NCBI GenBank assembly: GCA_036365145.1
Contig: JAEOAD010000040.1
Span: forward strand, 17,618,501-17,682,500
Direction of reading: 5' to 3'
Source: Orientallactaga sibirica
Lineage: Eukaryota; Chordata; Mammalia; Rodentia; Dipodidae
Length of the DNA stretch: 64,000 nt
A program made the translations under genes and the position numbers. The notes beneath the pieces were generated by a model, which had not been told where the DNA came from, did no database searches, and saw only the letters and a program-made list of their open reading frames with translations. How positions within the stretch are numbered: position 1 is the stretch's first letter; each line of letters starts with the position of its first letter. Of this stretch, positions 33,051 to 43,732 are shown piece after piece.

Positions 33051-34031
33051 CAAGGAGAAAATGTCATAAATGTGAGGAACGTCATACTATAAAAAGTAAT
33101 ATTGGCAGCTATGGTCTGGGACATTCATACGTAGGCATACGTGTGTCAAGGGGTTTTTCAAGTCAATAATGTTTCCCATAGACATATTTTGCTGTCACTG
33201 TTAGGGGTATATTGCTCAAATGAAAGACCTAAATTATTTTTTCATGTTTTCTTCTTTTAGATGGCAAAAAAAAAGGGCATTCTGTGGGCAGAGAGGGCAT
33301 GGTGTAGAGCTATCAGGTAAAAAAAAACAAACAAACAAAAACCCAGAATATCTTGAGGTATGAATTATTCTTGCAGCAGACTCAGCCTCCTCTTATTTTA
33401 TTTCTTGGCCAGAGATGTGTTTTAAAGATGTAGTTCTTCTATAAAATACACAATTAAAATACCAATAAATAACTAGGTGAACCCTACTTACATCTTAATG
33501 GTCTTTAATAGGATGCCAGTACATTTGAAAATTTAATCATACTTGATAGAACACCTACACATTTTTTTTTCAATATTGTAACCTCAGAAAAATCAGCAGT
33601 ATAATTTTAATAGAATTCATTAGGTGTTATCTGCTTTGGGCGACTTTCAAACTTGGTTAAGACCTGTAGGCCCAAGAAAGGCCTTTTTATCTCTAATTCT
33701 CATACATATTAATAAGCTCAGGTTCAAAGGATAATGATGACTGGGTGCTGTTATTTTCATCCATGTACAAATCCGTAATCCAATACTGAGTCATGAAAAT
33801 CCTTGCTTGCCAGTGCCACGCATTTGTTTCTTTCTCTAGGAACAATTTTTTTAAAAAAGTCATTTGAGTATGTTTAAGGAAAGGAAGGAAAACATCATAT
33901 TTATTACTTGAAAAAATTTTAGATCTGGATTTTGACCATGTCGTGATTAACAGTATATCATTTATTTTGGATGCACCACTGATTCCCACTCGTAGAAGAC
34001 ACGGACTGGCGTCTTATTTCAACAAGCCAAG
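33051..34031 (+). other. Unique intergenic sequence, possible CNGA1 5' exon
   Basis: About 1 kb free of SINEs. It ends in CAAGCCAAG/GTAAGAAC (donor at 34032), with a CRX-type TAATCC at 33774 next to CCAAT and a GATTAAC at 33945. It may hold an untranslated exon of CNGA1. No coding frame. Confidence 0.25.
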
Positions 34032-34114
34032 GTAAGAACCCAGTGGGTATTACAAGTATCTTTCTCACATATGCTTACATCTGTTTAAGTTTATGAATGT
34101 ACCAGCTTGTGCTT

Positions 34115-34260
34115 TTTTTTTTTCCTAGGTAGGGTCTCACTGTAGCTCAGCTGACCTGGAATTCACTCCGTAGTCTCAGGGTGACCTTGAACTCATGGAG
34201 ATCCTCCTACCTCTGCCTCCCGAGTGCTGGGATTAAAGGGATACACTACCACGTCCAGCT
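34115..34260 (-). mobile_element. B1 SINE
   Basis: Reverse B1, moderately diverged. Confidence 0.93.
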
Positions 34261-34271
34261 TTGCTTTGTAT

Positions 34272-34307
34272 TAAAAAAAATTTTATTTATTTGCAAGCAG
34301 AGATAGG

Positions 34308-34360
<53 letters not shown>

Positions 34361-34512
34361 GATATAGCAAGCATGATGCCAGGGCCTCTAGCCAGTGCAA
34401 ACAAACTCCAGATGCATGCACCACTTTGTACATCTGACTTATGTGGGTCCTGGGGAATCGAACCTGGGTCCTTTGGCTTTGCAGGCAAGTGCCTTAACCA
34501 CTGAGCTTTTCT
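34272..34512 (-). mobile_element. DIP-like SINE with (GATA)n
   Basis: The GA-rich part has turned into about 14 GATA units (34304-34361). Host word TTGCTTTGT flanks it. Confidence 0.94.
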
Positions 34513-34515
34513 TCA

Positions 34516-35071
34516 GAACTTTTTTGCTTTGTTTTTAATGTTTCAGGTTTTTTGGTATAAATAATGTGCATCTCGATCAACTTTCTGCATTTCTAGACAG
34601 ATGTCTTAATACTAAAATACAAGTTCAGTTAACAATAACAATCCACAAATATTTTGCAATATGACTTTGCTAAATTTAGTATCTCAGCCTATTACATAGT
34701 ACCTGGCTTAGAAAATTCTTTATTTTAGAAGTCGAAACCAATAACTTTGGCAGATGTATCTTTCCCCAAATGAAGCATGAAATACTGTTTTTTTTTTTCT
34801 CTTTACAATATTTGATGAGGAACATTAAATTCACATTCTTTCAATAAAGGAGTCCCAATTCACTGGCAGTTTCCTATGTGGTGAGCACTGAGTAAACATT
34901 TACATGCCTCAAGGATGAAGATGTGGTCTGGAGACATGAGGTGACTTTCACAAGGCACACTTCCCTTCTGGTGACAGGGCCAGAATTTCTGTCACTGTGC
35001 CTTCCTTTAACTCTCCATGTGAGGCATATGTAGTTTAATTCAGCCTTCAGTAACTATTATCAGCTACCACC
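34516..35071. other. Intergenic, unassigned
   Basis: Unique sequence. Nothing recognised. Confidence 0.4.
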
Positions 35072-35168
35072 ACAGTTTAGTTTGGGAAATTAAAAAACTT
35101 TTAGTTATTATTTTTGATCAACTACAGTTTAGTTTGGGAAATTAAAAAACTTTTAGTTATTATTTTTG
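35072..35168. repeat. Perfect 45-bp tandem duplication
   Basis: Units 35072-35116 and 35124-35168 are identical from ACAGTTTAGTTTGGGAAAT to TTATTATTTTTG. A 7-bp spacer (ATCAACT) separates them. Confidence 0.97.
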
Positions 35169-35274
35169 CTATGTCATGGTTAGGTAGTTTCACATATCGG
35201 TGATTTCACACAACATTCAGAAAGTTAGACTATTAAGCAAAGCTTTCAAAATTTTCTAATTCTGGTAGTTTGTT

Positions 35275-35497
35275 TAATTTTTGTTTATTTTTATTTCTTA
35301 GAGAGAGATTGACAGACAGAGAGAGAAAGAGGCAGAAAGAGAGAGAATGGGCATACCGGGGCCTCCAGCCACTGTAAACGAACTCCAGATGTGTGTGCCA
35401 CCTTGTGCATCTGGCTTACATGGGTCCTGGGGAATTGAATCTGGGTCCTTAGGCCTCGCAGGCAAGCACCTTAATTACTGACCCATCTCTTTAGACC
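35275..35497 (-). mobile_element. DIP-like SINE
   Basis: Full-length reverse copy, head end mutated (CCATCTCTTTAGACC). Confidence 0.92.
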
Positions 35498-35507
35498 AAA
35501 GGTAATT

Positions 35508-35769
35508 TAAAAAATATTTTTTTATTTTTGGAGAGAGACACAGAGAGAGACAGAGAGAGGGGGAGAGGGAGACAGATAGAGATGGGCACACCAGCAGTCT
35601 CTCAGCTGCTGTGAACAAAATCCAGATGTGTGAGCCCCCTTGTGGTCAAGTGCAGCATTGCGCCCTTGCATCACTTTGCATCTGGCTAAGCGTGGGACCT
35701 GGAGATTGGAACTGGGTTCTTAGGCTTAGCAGGCAGGCGCCTTAACCACTAAGCCATCTCTCCAGCCCC
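35508..35769 (-). mobile_element. DIP-like SINE, long subtype
   Basis: Reverse copy with the CCCTTGTGGTCAAGTGCAGC block. AAAGGTAATTT lies at both borders. Confidence 0.93.
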
Positions 35770-35969
35770 CAAAGGTAATTTTTTAAGTGTGAAGTTAATA
35801 TGCTAAAATTAAAAATTTGAGTAAAATTCGTTTTTAGCAAAATAAATGTACTAGTTGGAAATAAGAAGGGATTCCATGGAGGGAGAATTTGAGAAGGGAA
35901 AAGGGAAGATGGTGGAAGGGATTACAATCATGGTATATTGTTTATATTTATGGAAGTTGTCGATTAAAA

Positions 35970-36143
35970 CTAAGGCACTTGCCTGCAAAGTCAAAGGACC
36001 CGTCTTCGACTCCCCAGATCCCATGTATGCCAGATGCACGAGGTGATGTATGTGCAAGGTCGCACATGTGCACAAGGTGGCACAGTCTGGACTTTGATTG
36101 CAGTGGCTGGTGTGCCAATTCTCCCTCCCCTCATAAAATAAAT
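35970..36143 (+). mobile_element. DIP-like SINE, 5' truncated
   Basis: Starts at TAAGGCACTTGCCTGC. Has the doubled CACAAGGT region of the long subtype. Confidence 0.88.
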
Positions 36144-36167
36144 GTCTAACTTTAAGAATCAAAAATT

Positions 36168-36478
36168 GGGCTGGAGAGATGGCTTAGCAGTTAAGGTGAT
36201 TGCCTGCAAAGCCACAGGACCCAGGTTCAATTCCCCAGGACCTATGTAAGCCAGATGCATAAGAGGGCGCATGCATCTGGAGTTTATAGTGGCTAGAGGC
36301 CCTAGCGTGCCCATTCTCCCTCTCTCTCTCTCTCTCCACCTGCCTATTTCTTTTTATTTTATTTTTTTAATTTTTTTAATTTTTTTTTATTTTTATTTTT
36401 TTATTTTTTTTTCACCTGCCTATTTCTGTATCTCTCTCCTCTTTCAAATAAATAAACAAAAATGAAATATTAAAAAAA
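36168..36478 (+). mobile_element. DIP-like SINE carrying a T-rich insertion
   Basis: Full-length SINE broken at 36352-36412 by a T-rich insert flanked by CACCTGCCTATTTCT twice. Confidence 0.93.
36352..36412 (-). mobile_element. Tail-only retroinsertion, 61 bp
   Basis: Almost pure T/A (TTTTTATTTTATTTTTTTAA...) bounded by a perfect 15-bp duplication (36337-36351, 36413-36427). This fits an extreme 5'-truncated L1-driven insertion of an A-rich tail on the minus strand. Confidence 0.8.
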
Positions 36479-36484
36479 ATCAAA

Positions 36485-36652
36485 GCTGGGCATAGTGGTG
36501 CACGCCTTTAATACCAGCACTTGGGAGGCAGAGATAGGAGGATTGCCATGAGTTCGAGGCCACCCTGAGACTACATAGTGAATTCCAGGTCAGCATGAGC
36601 TAGAGTGAGACCCTACCTAGGAAAAAAGAAGAAGAAGAAGAAGAAGAAGAAT
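36485..36652 (+). mobile_element. B1 SINE with (GAA)n tail
   Basis: Full-length. The tail is seven GAA units. Confidence 0.93.
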
Positions 36653-37155
36653 CATCAAAGTTATATTGTTTACAATTAAAATGGAAAAAAATAAAAATAA
36701 ATGCCTCAGAACTAATTTCCCAAAAGTTATTGGAAGAGCCATTTTTGTTATTTATTAGCCTATCCAACACACATTTAGTTATTACTTCTATTTCAATACA
36801 TTTTCCCAAACAGACTTTCCTCTCTACTTGACCATATTTCCCAATCAACAGGTTGAATAGGAATCGGCATACTGTTATAGCTCTTTCCTTTGAATGATAA
36901 TACATGACAGTTGGGCCAGGATAGCTAGAGTTTGGCTGTGGCCCTAACCATGCTTTCCCAGCTAATCTTTTCCCACAGGCCCTTAAAGGAGAACTAGAAT
37001 GTGTCTGCCTGTCAGCAGACAGCCCAGGGCTATGCTGATGCAGGAACTCTGCATGCTGGAGCTTATAGTTGCACCTGTCTGTTCCCATTGGCAAAGTACA
37101 AACCAACTTGTACTTTGGTAATGCAAAGGTAGTTGATAAGAAAATAGTTGATAAA
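36653..37155. other. Intergenic, unassigned
   Basis: A minus-strand open frame of 196 codons runs from one B1 through here into another. Its ends are SINE sequence, so it is not a gene. Confidence 0.45.
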
Positions 37156-37309
37156 CTGGGCATGGTGGCGCACGCCTTTAATCCCAGCACTTGGGAGGCA
37201 GAGGTAGGAGGATTGCCGTTGAGTTCAAGGCCACCCTGAGACTACATAGTGAATTCCAGGTCAGCCTGGGCAAGAGTGAGACCCTACCTTGGAAAAAAAA
37301 AAAAAAAAA
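37156..37309 (+). mobile_element. B1 SINE
   Basis: Full-length, 17-A tail. Confidence 0.95.
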
Positions 37310-37342
37310 GCGTGGTCCTTAACATCTACTCTCTTTCCCCCC

Positions 37343-37484
37343 TTTTTTTTTCTTTAAATTTTTTCAAGGTAGGGTCTCACTGTAGCCCCCATCTGTAGTC
37401 TCAGGGTGGCCTTGAACTCATGGTGATCCTCCTACCTCTGCCTCCCAAGTGCTGAGATTAAAGGTGTGTGGCACACGCCTGGCT
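37343..37484 (-). mobile_element. B1 SINE, internally deleted
   Basis: Reverse B1. About 20 bp missing after CACTGTAGCCC. Confidence 0.92.
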
Positions 37485-37613
37485 CTTTTTTTTTTTTTTT
37501 AAGGCAGATTCTCTGTTTAGACCAGGCTAGCCTAGAACTCATGAACTATTGGCAGTCTTTTTACCTCAGTGTTGAGTGCTGAGATTAAAAGGTGTGGCTC
37601 AACATGCCTGGCT
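37485..37613 (-). mobile_element. B1 SINE, old
   Basis: Reverse, strongly diverged (GACCAGGCTAGCCTAGAACT to CAACATGCCTGGC). Confidence 0.8.
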
Positions 37614-37775
37614 TCACTATTTTTGATAAAATGGAAAACTAGTAATGAAAGAAAACTTCATTAATAAGAAAAGTTATCTGAAATGAATGAACAAAAGTTG
37701 GAGAAATTCCAGACTGAAAAAAAAAAGGAGCTCCGAATATAGCATCTATTATTAACATTATTCTGTATCTTCTGC

Positions 37776-37903
37776 ATATGAACTCCAGATACATGTGCCA
37801 CCTTGTGCATCTGGCTTACGTGGGTACTGGGGAATCGAGCCTCAAACCAGGGTCCTTAGGCTTTACAGGCAAGCGCTTAATTGCTAAGCCATCTCTCCAG
37901 CCC
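37776..37903 (-). mobile_element. DIP-like SINE, tail part missing
   Basis: Head two-thirds only, from TATGAACTCCAGATACATGT to CTCTCCAGCCC. Confidence 0.9.
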
Positions 37904-37925
37904 TCTGGTTCAGTGTTTTAAAAAA

Positions 37926-38068
37926 TACTTGCTTGCAAACCCTGTGGGTTCAGTTCAATTCCCCAGCACCCATATAGAACAAGATGCAAAAAGTGGCCTA
38001 AGCAAATCTTGTTTGTTTGCAGTGGCAGGAGACCCTGGCACCCCCCACACACACACAAATAAATTATT
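37926..38068 (+). mobile_element. DIP-like SINE, 5' truncated
   Basis: Starts within the head. Short (CA)n before the tail. Confidence 0.85.
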
Positions 38069-38069
38069 G

Positions 38070-38345
38070 CAGTCAGGTTCACAGTGCTGGAAGAAATCAC
38101 CCGACCGAGAACATCTTTTGGGGAAAAAAGGGTTTATTTTGGCCAACATAAGGTGGACAGGACAATAGCAACAGGAGAGTGTGCCAAACACTGGCAAGGG
38201 GACGCTGGCTATAACACCCTTAAGCCCACCCCCAACAATACACTGCCTCCCAGAGGCGTTAGTTCCCAAATCTCCATCAGCTGGGAACCTAGCAATCAGA
38301 ACACCTAAGTTTATGGGGGGACACCTGAATCAAACCACCATACAA
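38070..38345 (-). mobile_element. Old ~350-bp repeat (MaLR-LTR-like or URR1-like), reverse
   Basis: GAGAGTGTGCCAAACACTGG, CTGGCTATAACACCCTTAAG, AATACACTGCCTCCCAGAGG and CATCAGCTGGGAACCTAGCA are nearly the same as in the copy at 57665-58040. Confidence 0.6.
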
Positions 38346-38351
38346 ATAAAT

Positions 38352-38562
38352 ATAAAAAAATATTTATTTATTTATTTGAGAGAGAGAAAGAGGCATAGAG
38401 AGAGAGAGAGAATGGACACGCCAGGGCCTCCAGCCACTGCAAACAAACTCCAGATGCATGTTCCCACTTGTATATCTGGCTTACGTGGGTCCTAGAGAGT
38501 TGAACCGGGATCCTTTGGCTTTGCAGGCAAGTACCTTAACTGCTCAGCCATCTCTCCAGCCC
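38352..38562 (-). mobile_element. DIP-like SINE
   Basis: Full-length reverse copy. ATAAATAT flanks it. Confidence 0.93.
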
Positions 38563-38734
38563 TCATAAATATATATATTTTTAAATGATGGCTGGATTGA
38601 ACACATACAAAACTTTTTTTTTTCATTATGCCCTGAATAATATAGTTTAACACTTATTTCCATTGTATTGGATGTTGTAAGTATTCCAGAGATGACGTAC
38701 GGTGTAAGGGAGGGTAGAGTTGGGTTACAGGCAA

Positions 38735-39095
38735 ATACCATACCATACACTGGGTGGCTTACATGATAGAAATGCATTGTCTCACAGTTGCAGAGGGAGA
38801 CCCTAAGGCCAAGATCAAGGTGTCAGCAGTCTGACCTTGTTCTGAAACCTCTCTCCTTGACTGGCCATCTTCTGAGTATCCTCACACGGTCATTTCTCCA
38901 CACATGCCTCCCTCCTATCTCTGTGTGTCTCTGTATGTCAATATTTCCTCTTGTCATATTGGATTATGTCATGTAGGCCTCATTTCAACTGAATCTCCAA
39001 GGTCGAATCTCTACTTGCAGTAACATTCTGGGGCACTAGGGTTAGTACTTCAGGGTACTGAGTATTGAGAGTACAAAATTCAGCTCATCAAAATA
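38735..39095 (+). mobile_element. Ancient mammalian repeat, class uncertain
   Basis: ACTGGGTGGCTTACATGATA, GTCTCACAGTTGCAGAGGG, CTGTGTGTCTCTGTATGTCA and CATTCTGGGGCACTAGGGTT are in the order of an old, widely spread mammalian LTR-like repeat. Confidence 0.5.
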
Positions 39096-39115
39096 GTCAC
39101 TGGAAGTATTTAAAA

Positions 39116-39256
39116 CCTGGCATGGTGGCTCATTCCTGTAACCTGAAAACTTGGGAGCCTGAGGTAGAAGGATTGTCACAAGTTCAAGTATAGCCTGGGC
39201 TGTATAGTGAGTTTCAGGCCAGCCTGGGGTACCGAGTAAGATCCTGCCTCAAAAAG
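39116..39256 (+). mobile_element. B1 SINE, old
   Basis: Diverged B1 with GGCATGGTGGCTCATTCCTG. Confidence 0.82.
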
Positions 39257-39265
39257 TCACAACCT

Positions 39266-39410
39266 GGGGATGGCTGGGGCAACCCAAGCTTTTAATCCCA
39301 GCACTGGGGAGGCAGAGGTAGGAGGATCACTGTGAGTTTGAGGCCAGCCTGAGACTACTTAGTGAATTCCAGGTCAGCCTGGGCTAGAGTGAGACCCTAC
39401 CTCGAGAAAA
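39266..39410 (+). mobile_element. B1 SINE
   Basis: Close to consensus except at its 5' end. Confidence 0.93.
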
Positions 39411-39449
39411 CTACAGAAGTGAATGCTTAGGGCTTATTTCTGTTTTCTT

Positions 39450-39640
39450 ATTTCTCAATCTAGCTGTGACAAAACACTACAGACGGGGCATTTATAAACA
39501 ATAGAAACTATCTTAACTCATGACTCTGGGTGCTGAGAAGTCCCAGGGTGTAGTTCCAGGATGCTAAGGCCTTCATGGGGTGTCAGAATTACCAGTAAGC
39601 GTGTTGGGAGAAAAGAATGTGGCTTAAGCCACATCTCCCC
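39450..39640 (+). mobile_element. Ancient mammalian repeat, second copy
   Basis: TGTGACAAAACACTACAGAC, GGGCATTTATAAACAATAGA and GTGCTGAGAAGTCCCAGGG resemble the same family as 38735-39095. Confidence 0.4.
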
Positions 39641-39749
39641 CTTTAAAAATAAAAAAACCAACTTAACTAGCCCAGCCCTGCAGTGATGGACTTATTAGTC
39701 CACTGATGAGAGCAGAGCCAGCAAATCACCTCTTAAAAGTTCCTCTTCC

Positions 39750-39971
39750 TGGGCTGGAGAGATTACTTAGTAGTCAAGGCATTTGCCTGTGAAGCTTAAG
39801 AACCCTGGTTCAATTCTCCAGGTCCCACATAAGACAGCTGCACATGGTTGCACATGCATCTGGAGTTCATTTGCAATGGCTGGAGGCCCTGGCGCTCCCA
39901 TTCTCACTCTCCCCCCACCCCCTGTCTCTAATAAATAAATAAGAACAAAATCTTTAAAAAAAAAAAAAAAA
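39750..39971 (+). mobile_element. DIP-like SINE
   Basis: Full-length, 16-A tail. AGT(T)CC(T/C)CTTCCT flanks it. Confidence 0.93.
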
Positions 39972-40228
39972 GTCCCCCTTCCTAAGCTCACGATGAAGAT
40001 CTCATTTCAGCACGAGTTGTGAAGGGAATATTTAAACCACAGCAGGGTGTACAGAGTGGATTAAAATACAGGCAAGAGGAATAATGACTGATGAGAGCAC
40101 AGTACTTTTATGGAAGATAGAGTCGTGAACTAGACTTTCTATTTGTCATTGCGTGAATATCTGGAGAAATTCCACCATGAAAAGTCCTTATCATAAAAAG
40201 CAGGAAGAACTGCGATTTATCAGAATTT

Positions 40229-40229
40229 A

Positions 40230-40272
<43 letters not shown>

Positions 40273-40273
40273 G
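40229..40273. repeat. (GTTA)n microsatellite
   Basis: About 11 TTAG units without interruption. Confidence 0.97.
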
Positions 40274-40430
40274 GAGGCCAGAGAACAAAACAACCTCAGG
40301 TGCCATTCTGAGGAGTGCAGGCTACCAGGCATTTTACATGGGTATTTGTGGGTACATGGGGATCACACTCAACTCCTCATGCTTGGAAGGCAAGCACTTT
40401 ACCAACGGAGCCACCTGCTCAGACCCCAGT
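40274..40430 (-). mobile_element. B4-like SINE
   Basis: TACATGGGGATCACACTCAA then GCAAGCACTTTACCAACGGA and CACCTGCTCAGACCCC: reverse B4/ID-type head. Confidence 0.6.
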
Positions 40431-40671
40431 ATGGGCTTTTCTTCCTCCGTCGATAACCATTAATTTAGCAATTGACATATCCCTCTGTTTGCTATAGACA
40501 TACATATCAACAATCTGTCAGCTTTGTTGTAGGTTTTCATGGGAATTACATCTGATTTCTAATTATTATTTTCGTAATAGTTGCTTGGACAATTTTGACT
40601 TCTCAGAGTGATTCAGGAAGTGGGATCAAAGATTGTTTTATATTAACATTTTCCTTTTGTTTCTCTTCCCT

Positions 40672-40778
40672 TTCTTCCTTCCTTCCTTCCTTCTTTCCCT
40701 CTGTTCCTCCCTCCATCCTTCCTTCCTTCCTTTCCTTCCTTCCTTCCTTCCTTCCTTCCTTCCTTCCTTCCTTCCTTT
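40672..40778. repeat. (TTCC)n microsatellite
   Basis: Pyrimidine tract ending in about 11 uninterrupted TTCC units, next to a reverse B1. Confidence 0.97.
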
Positions 40779-40897
40779 TTTTTTTCTTTTTGTGCTGAGA
40801 CAGGTTGGAGCTCACTGTGTAGCCCAGGCTGGCGTTGAACCTATGTTAATTTTTCTGCTTTAGCCTCCTGAGTGCTGGGATTATAGGGATGAACCAT

Positions 40898-41522
40898 TGT
40901 TGGGGTCCCCCCTAGGGCCAGCCCAGGAGGGACGGCAGGGTCTCTGCCGAGTTGGGGGTGAGAAGCGTGGAATCACGACACAGACTCCGGGAGTTGGGTG
41001 AAAGCAGGCAGAGGGTGAGCTGCAGCAAGCTCGTTTATTCAAGGAAGTGTAAGGGGGTTTTAAGGGGCTTGGCTGGCCAATCATTATATGGGGTGGTCCC
41101 CTTTTTGTGACCAATGACAGCCTGTCTCTGGACAGGTCATCTTGTAGCAGGTTTCTCGTGAGCATGGGACTGTAGCTGTTGTCACGGCAGGCCTGCTCAG
41201 GACGCCATGTTCACAGAAGCAATTTCCTGGTATCTTCTGACATGCAGTCTGGCTAGGGCCAGACCTGCATTGTGCCATACATATCCTCCTTTTTGTTTTT
41301 ATTGTTGGCAACCCTGGGAGGCATGGTTCTTTGCCAAGCCATTGTTGAACCCAGGCCCCAAGGGATCATCACATGTGATGGTACCTGTCTTAGGTTGCCC
41401 CATCTCATGAAGTCTTACCCATCATTAGCTACCTGCCATCCTAGTGAGAAAACCTGAGGGGTTAGGCCTGGTTTCTTTTAGCATGTGGTCTGGATAGGGC
41501 CAGACCTGCATTGTGCCATACA
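40898..41522 (-). mobile_element. Solo LTR of an endogenous retrovirus
   Basis: Its plus-strand ends are TGTTGGGGTC and GTGCCATACA (TG...CA), with AACCAT / AACCAC on either side (6 bp, one mismatch). AATAAA on the minus strand at 41039-41034 and a TATAAT-like box near 41088 set the orientation. No internal viral genes. It carries an internal repeat in the U3-like part. Confidence 0.8.
41247..41522 (-). repeat. 240-bp-spaced direct repeat inside the LTR
   Basis: GTCTGG(C/A)TAGGGCCAGAC followed by CTGCATTGTGCCATACA occurs at 41247-41282 and 41487-41522. Confidence 0.88.
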
Positions 41523-41547
41523 AACCACAACACTTGGCTTAGCATTT

Positions 41548-41757
41548 TTTTATACACTTCAGTTTTCTAAAATTTATTTTTATTTGAGACAGAGAAGGGA
41601 GAGAGAGAGAAAGAGAGAGAGAGTAGGCACACCAGGGTCTCTAGCCACTGCAAATGAACTCCAGATACATGTACCACCTTGTGTATCTGGCTTACGTGGG
41701 ACCTGGAACATCGAACCTGGGTCCTTAGGCTTCACAGGCAAGTGCCTTAACCACTTT
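41548..41757 (-). mobile_element. DIP-like SINE, head lost
   Basis: Lacks the final head block, yet is flanked by ACTTGGCTTAGCATTTT on the left and CTTTGGCTTAGCATTTT on the right. Confidence 0.92.
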
Positions 41758-42361
41758 GGCTTAGCATTTTGATCTCCATAAAACATTGTTGGTTCTCTCT
41801 CTGTTTTTCTCCAAATTCAGATATTAAAAAATAACATTATCCACTTATATTTGTACAAATTCACAGCCTTCGATATAGCTTTAGATATTTTCCCATCAGC
41901 TCTCCATAGAGGCTCCTTAAAACAGGCAGGGAAGGTATCATTGGCACCTTACAGAAGAGGAGAAATAATCCAGGGCTCAGGAAGATTTCAGCCAAAGCTT
42001 TACAGAACTTTGTTGAAGAGCTGTGGCTGGAAACCAAGTCCTTGCTAAGCAGTGATGGCTGCTTTCAGGAGCTGGTTCCTTCCCTGTTGGAGAGCAGGCT
42101 AAGCCTGTTCTAGCTCCGGATGGTTATGTAACTCCACAAAAGTATTGTTAAAGGGTAGGAAACAAACTTAGCTCTGCGATTAAATCTGAGCTTGGGTGAG
42201 ATTGGAAAACTTGGCTGACTGGTTGTTTGGTTGAGCTGCGTGCCATGTTGCATCTCCAGAATTTATCCTTCCTGTTGCAAGGAGATTTTGCACCCTTTGG
42301 TCATCAAGTACCTTTTCCATTGGTGGATAACATTATTTTAAAGCAAAAGTATTTACATAAA
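41758..42361. other. Intergenic, with possible MIR
   Basis: 41930-42060 (GGCACCTTACAGAAGAGGAG) may be a decayed MIR. No gene. Confidence 0.35.
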
Positions 42362-42506
42362 GCTGGGCATAGTGGTGCACGCCTTTAATCCCAGAACTCG
42401 GGAGGCAGAGGTAGGAGGATTGCTGTTAGTGAGAGGCCACCATGAGACTACATAGTGAATTCCAGGTCAGCTTGAGCTAGAGTGAGACCCTACCTCGAAA
42501 AATAAA
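42362..42506 (+). mobile_element. B1 SINE
   Basis: Full-length. TTCACATAAA / TTTACATAAA flank it. Confidence 0.94.
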
Positions 42507-42589
42507 AAGTGTTCACATAAATGACGTATGCTATTAAACAGAATCTCATTTATAAGATACCTTTTTCCTCATCAAAAAATATACAAGGA

Positions 42590-42726
42590 CTGGGTGTGGT
42601 GGTGCACGCCTTTAATCCCAGCACTCGGGAGGCAGAGGTAGGATTGCTGTGAGTTCAAGGCCACCCTGAGACTCCAGGTCAGCCTGAGCTAGAGTGAGAC
42701 CCTACCTCATAAAACAAACAAACAGA
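42590..42726 (+). mobile_element. B1 SINE, small internal deletion
   Basis: ACATAGTGAATT is missing between GAGACT and CCAGGTCAGCC. Confidence 0.94.
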
Positions 42727-42849
42727 AATACTAGGATAAAACACCGATGTGCAAAGGGAGAAGTACTGATAATTCCACAACTAAGTGGTGGTTAACCCGT
42801 TTAACAGTGACATGCTTATCCATTCTGTGTGCCTGTGTGGAATTTTAAA

Positions 42850-43026
42850 CATTATTTTACTTTATTTGTGAGATAGAGAATGGACACACCAGGACTTCTT
42901 GCCACTGCATACAAACTCTAGACACATGTGCCATGCACTTTGTGAGTCTAGCTTTCTATGGGAACTGGGGAATTGAGCCCACGCCATCAAGTCAGAGCTT
43001 TTAACCACTGAACCATCTCCCCAGCC
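42850..43026 (-). mobile_element. DIP-like SINE, old
   Basis: Reverse copy with little GA run left. Confidence 0.88.
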
Positions 43027-43037
43027 CATGTGTGCAC

Positions 43038-43190
43038 GTTTTGTTGTTTTGTTTTGAGGTAGGGTTTCACTCTAGTCCAGGCTGACCTGGAATTCACTAT
43101 GTTGTATCAGGGTGGACTCGAATTCATGGAAACCCTCTTACTTCTGCCTCCCAAGTGCTGGGATTAAAGGCATGCACCGCCATGGCCGGC
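43038..43190 (-). mobile_element. B1 SINE
   Basis: Reverse B1. CATGT(G/A)TGCA words flank it. Confidence 0.93.
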
Positions 43191-43509
43191 CATGTATGCA
43201 ATTTTTAGTAAAATACCATTATTATAAATACTGCTTAATAACCTGTTCTCTTTACATATTGTGAACATTTCTTTATATTGTTAAATAATGATCTTTAAGT
43301 AATATGTCTTTTACTCTAGAATCACTGTGTGCTCAATGTATAAAACTTGAACAACACTAGCTATAGCCTTTCCAGAACCTACTTACTAGCACTTCACTGT
43401 GTACCTTTGTAAAAATTAAACCTGAGACTGGTTGCCTTGATGAGATAAAGAGTTCTTTTAAAAAAAAAAAAATCTTTGAATTCATGGAGGAGGAGGTAAA
43501 ATTTATTTT
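43191..43509. other. Intergenic, unassigned
   Basis: AT-rich, nothing recognised. Confidence 0.4.
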
Positions 43510-43724
43510 ATTTTATTTTTTAAATTTTTATTTATTTATTTGCAAGAAGAGAAAAAAAGAGACAGAGGGAGTATGGGAGTGTCTGGGCTTCCTGCCACTG
43601 CACATGAACTCCAGATGCATGTACCACTTTGTGCATCCAGCTTTACATGGGTACTGGGGAATCAAATCCAGGCCTTCAGGCTTTGCAAGCAAGCACGTTG
43701 ACCACTAAGTCATATCTCCAGCCC
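43510..43724 (-). mobile_element. DIP-like SINE
   Basis: Reverse copy. Confidence 0.92.
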
Positions 43725-43732
43725 AACATTTA

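Larger units (their letters stand above)
40780..41546 (-). mobile_element. B1 SINE split by an LTR
   Basis: B1 sequence runs 40780-40897 and continues at 41523 (AACCACAACACTTGGCTTAG). The LTR entered near its 5' end. Confidence 0.85.

Noticed and set aside
36600..37190. 196-codon minus-strand open frame
   Set aside because: Both ends are B1 sequence, and the middle shows no family, splice signals or Kozak start.
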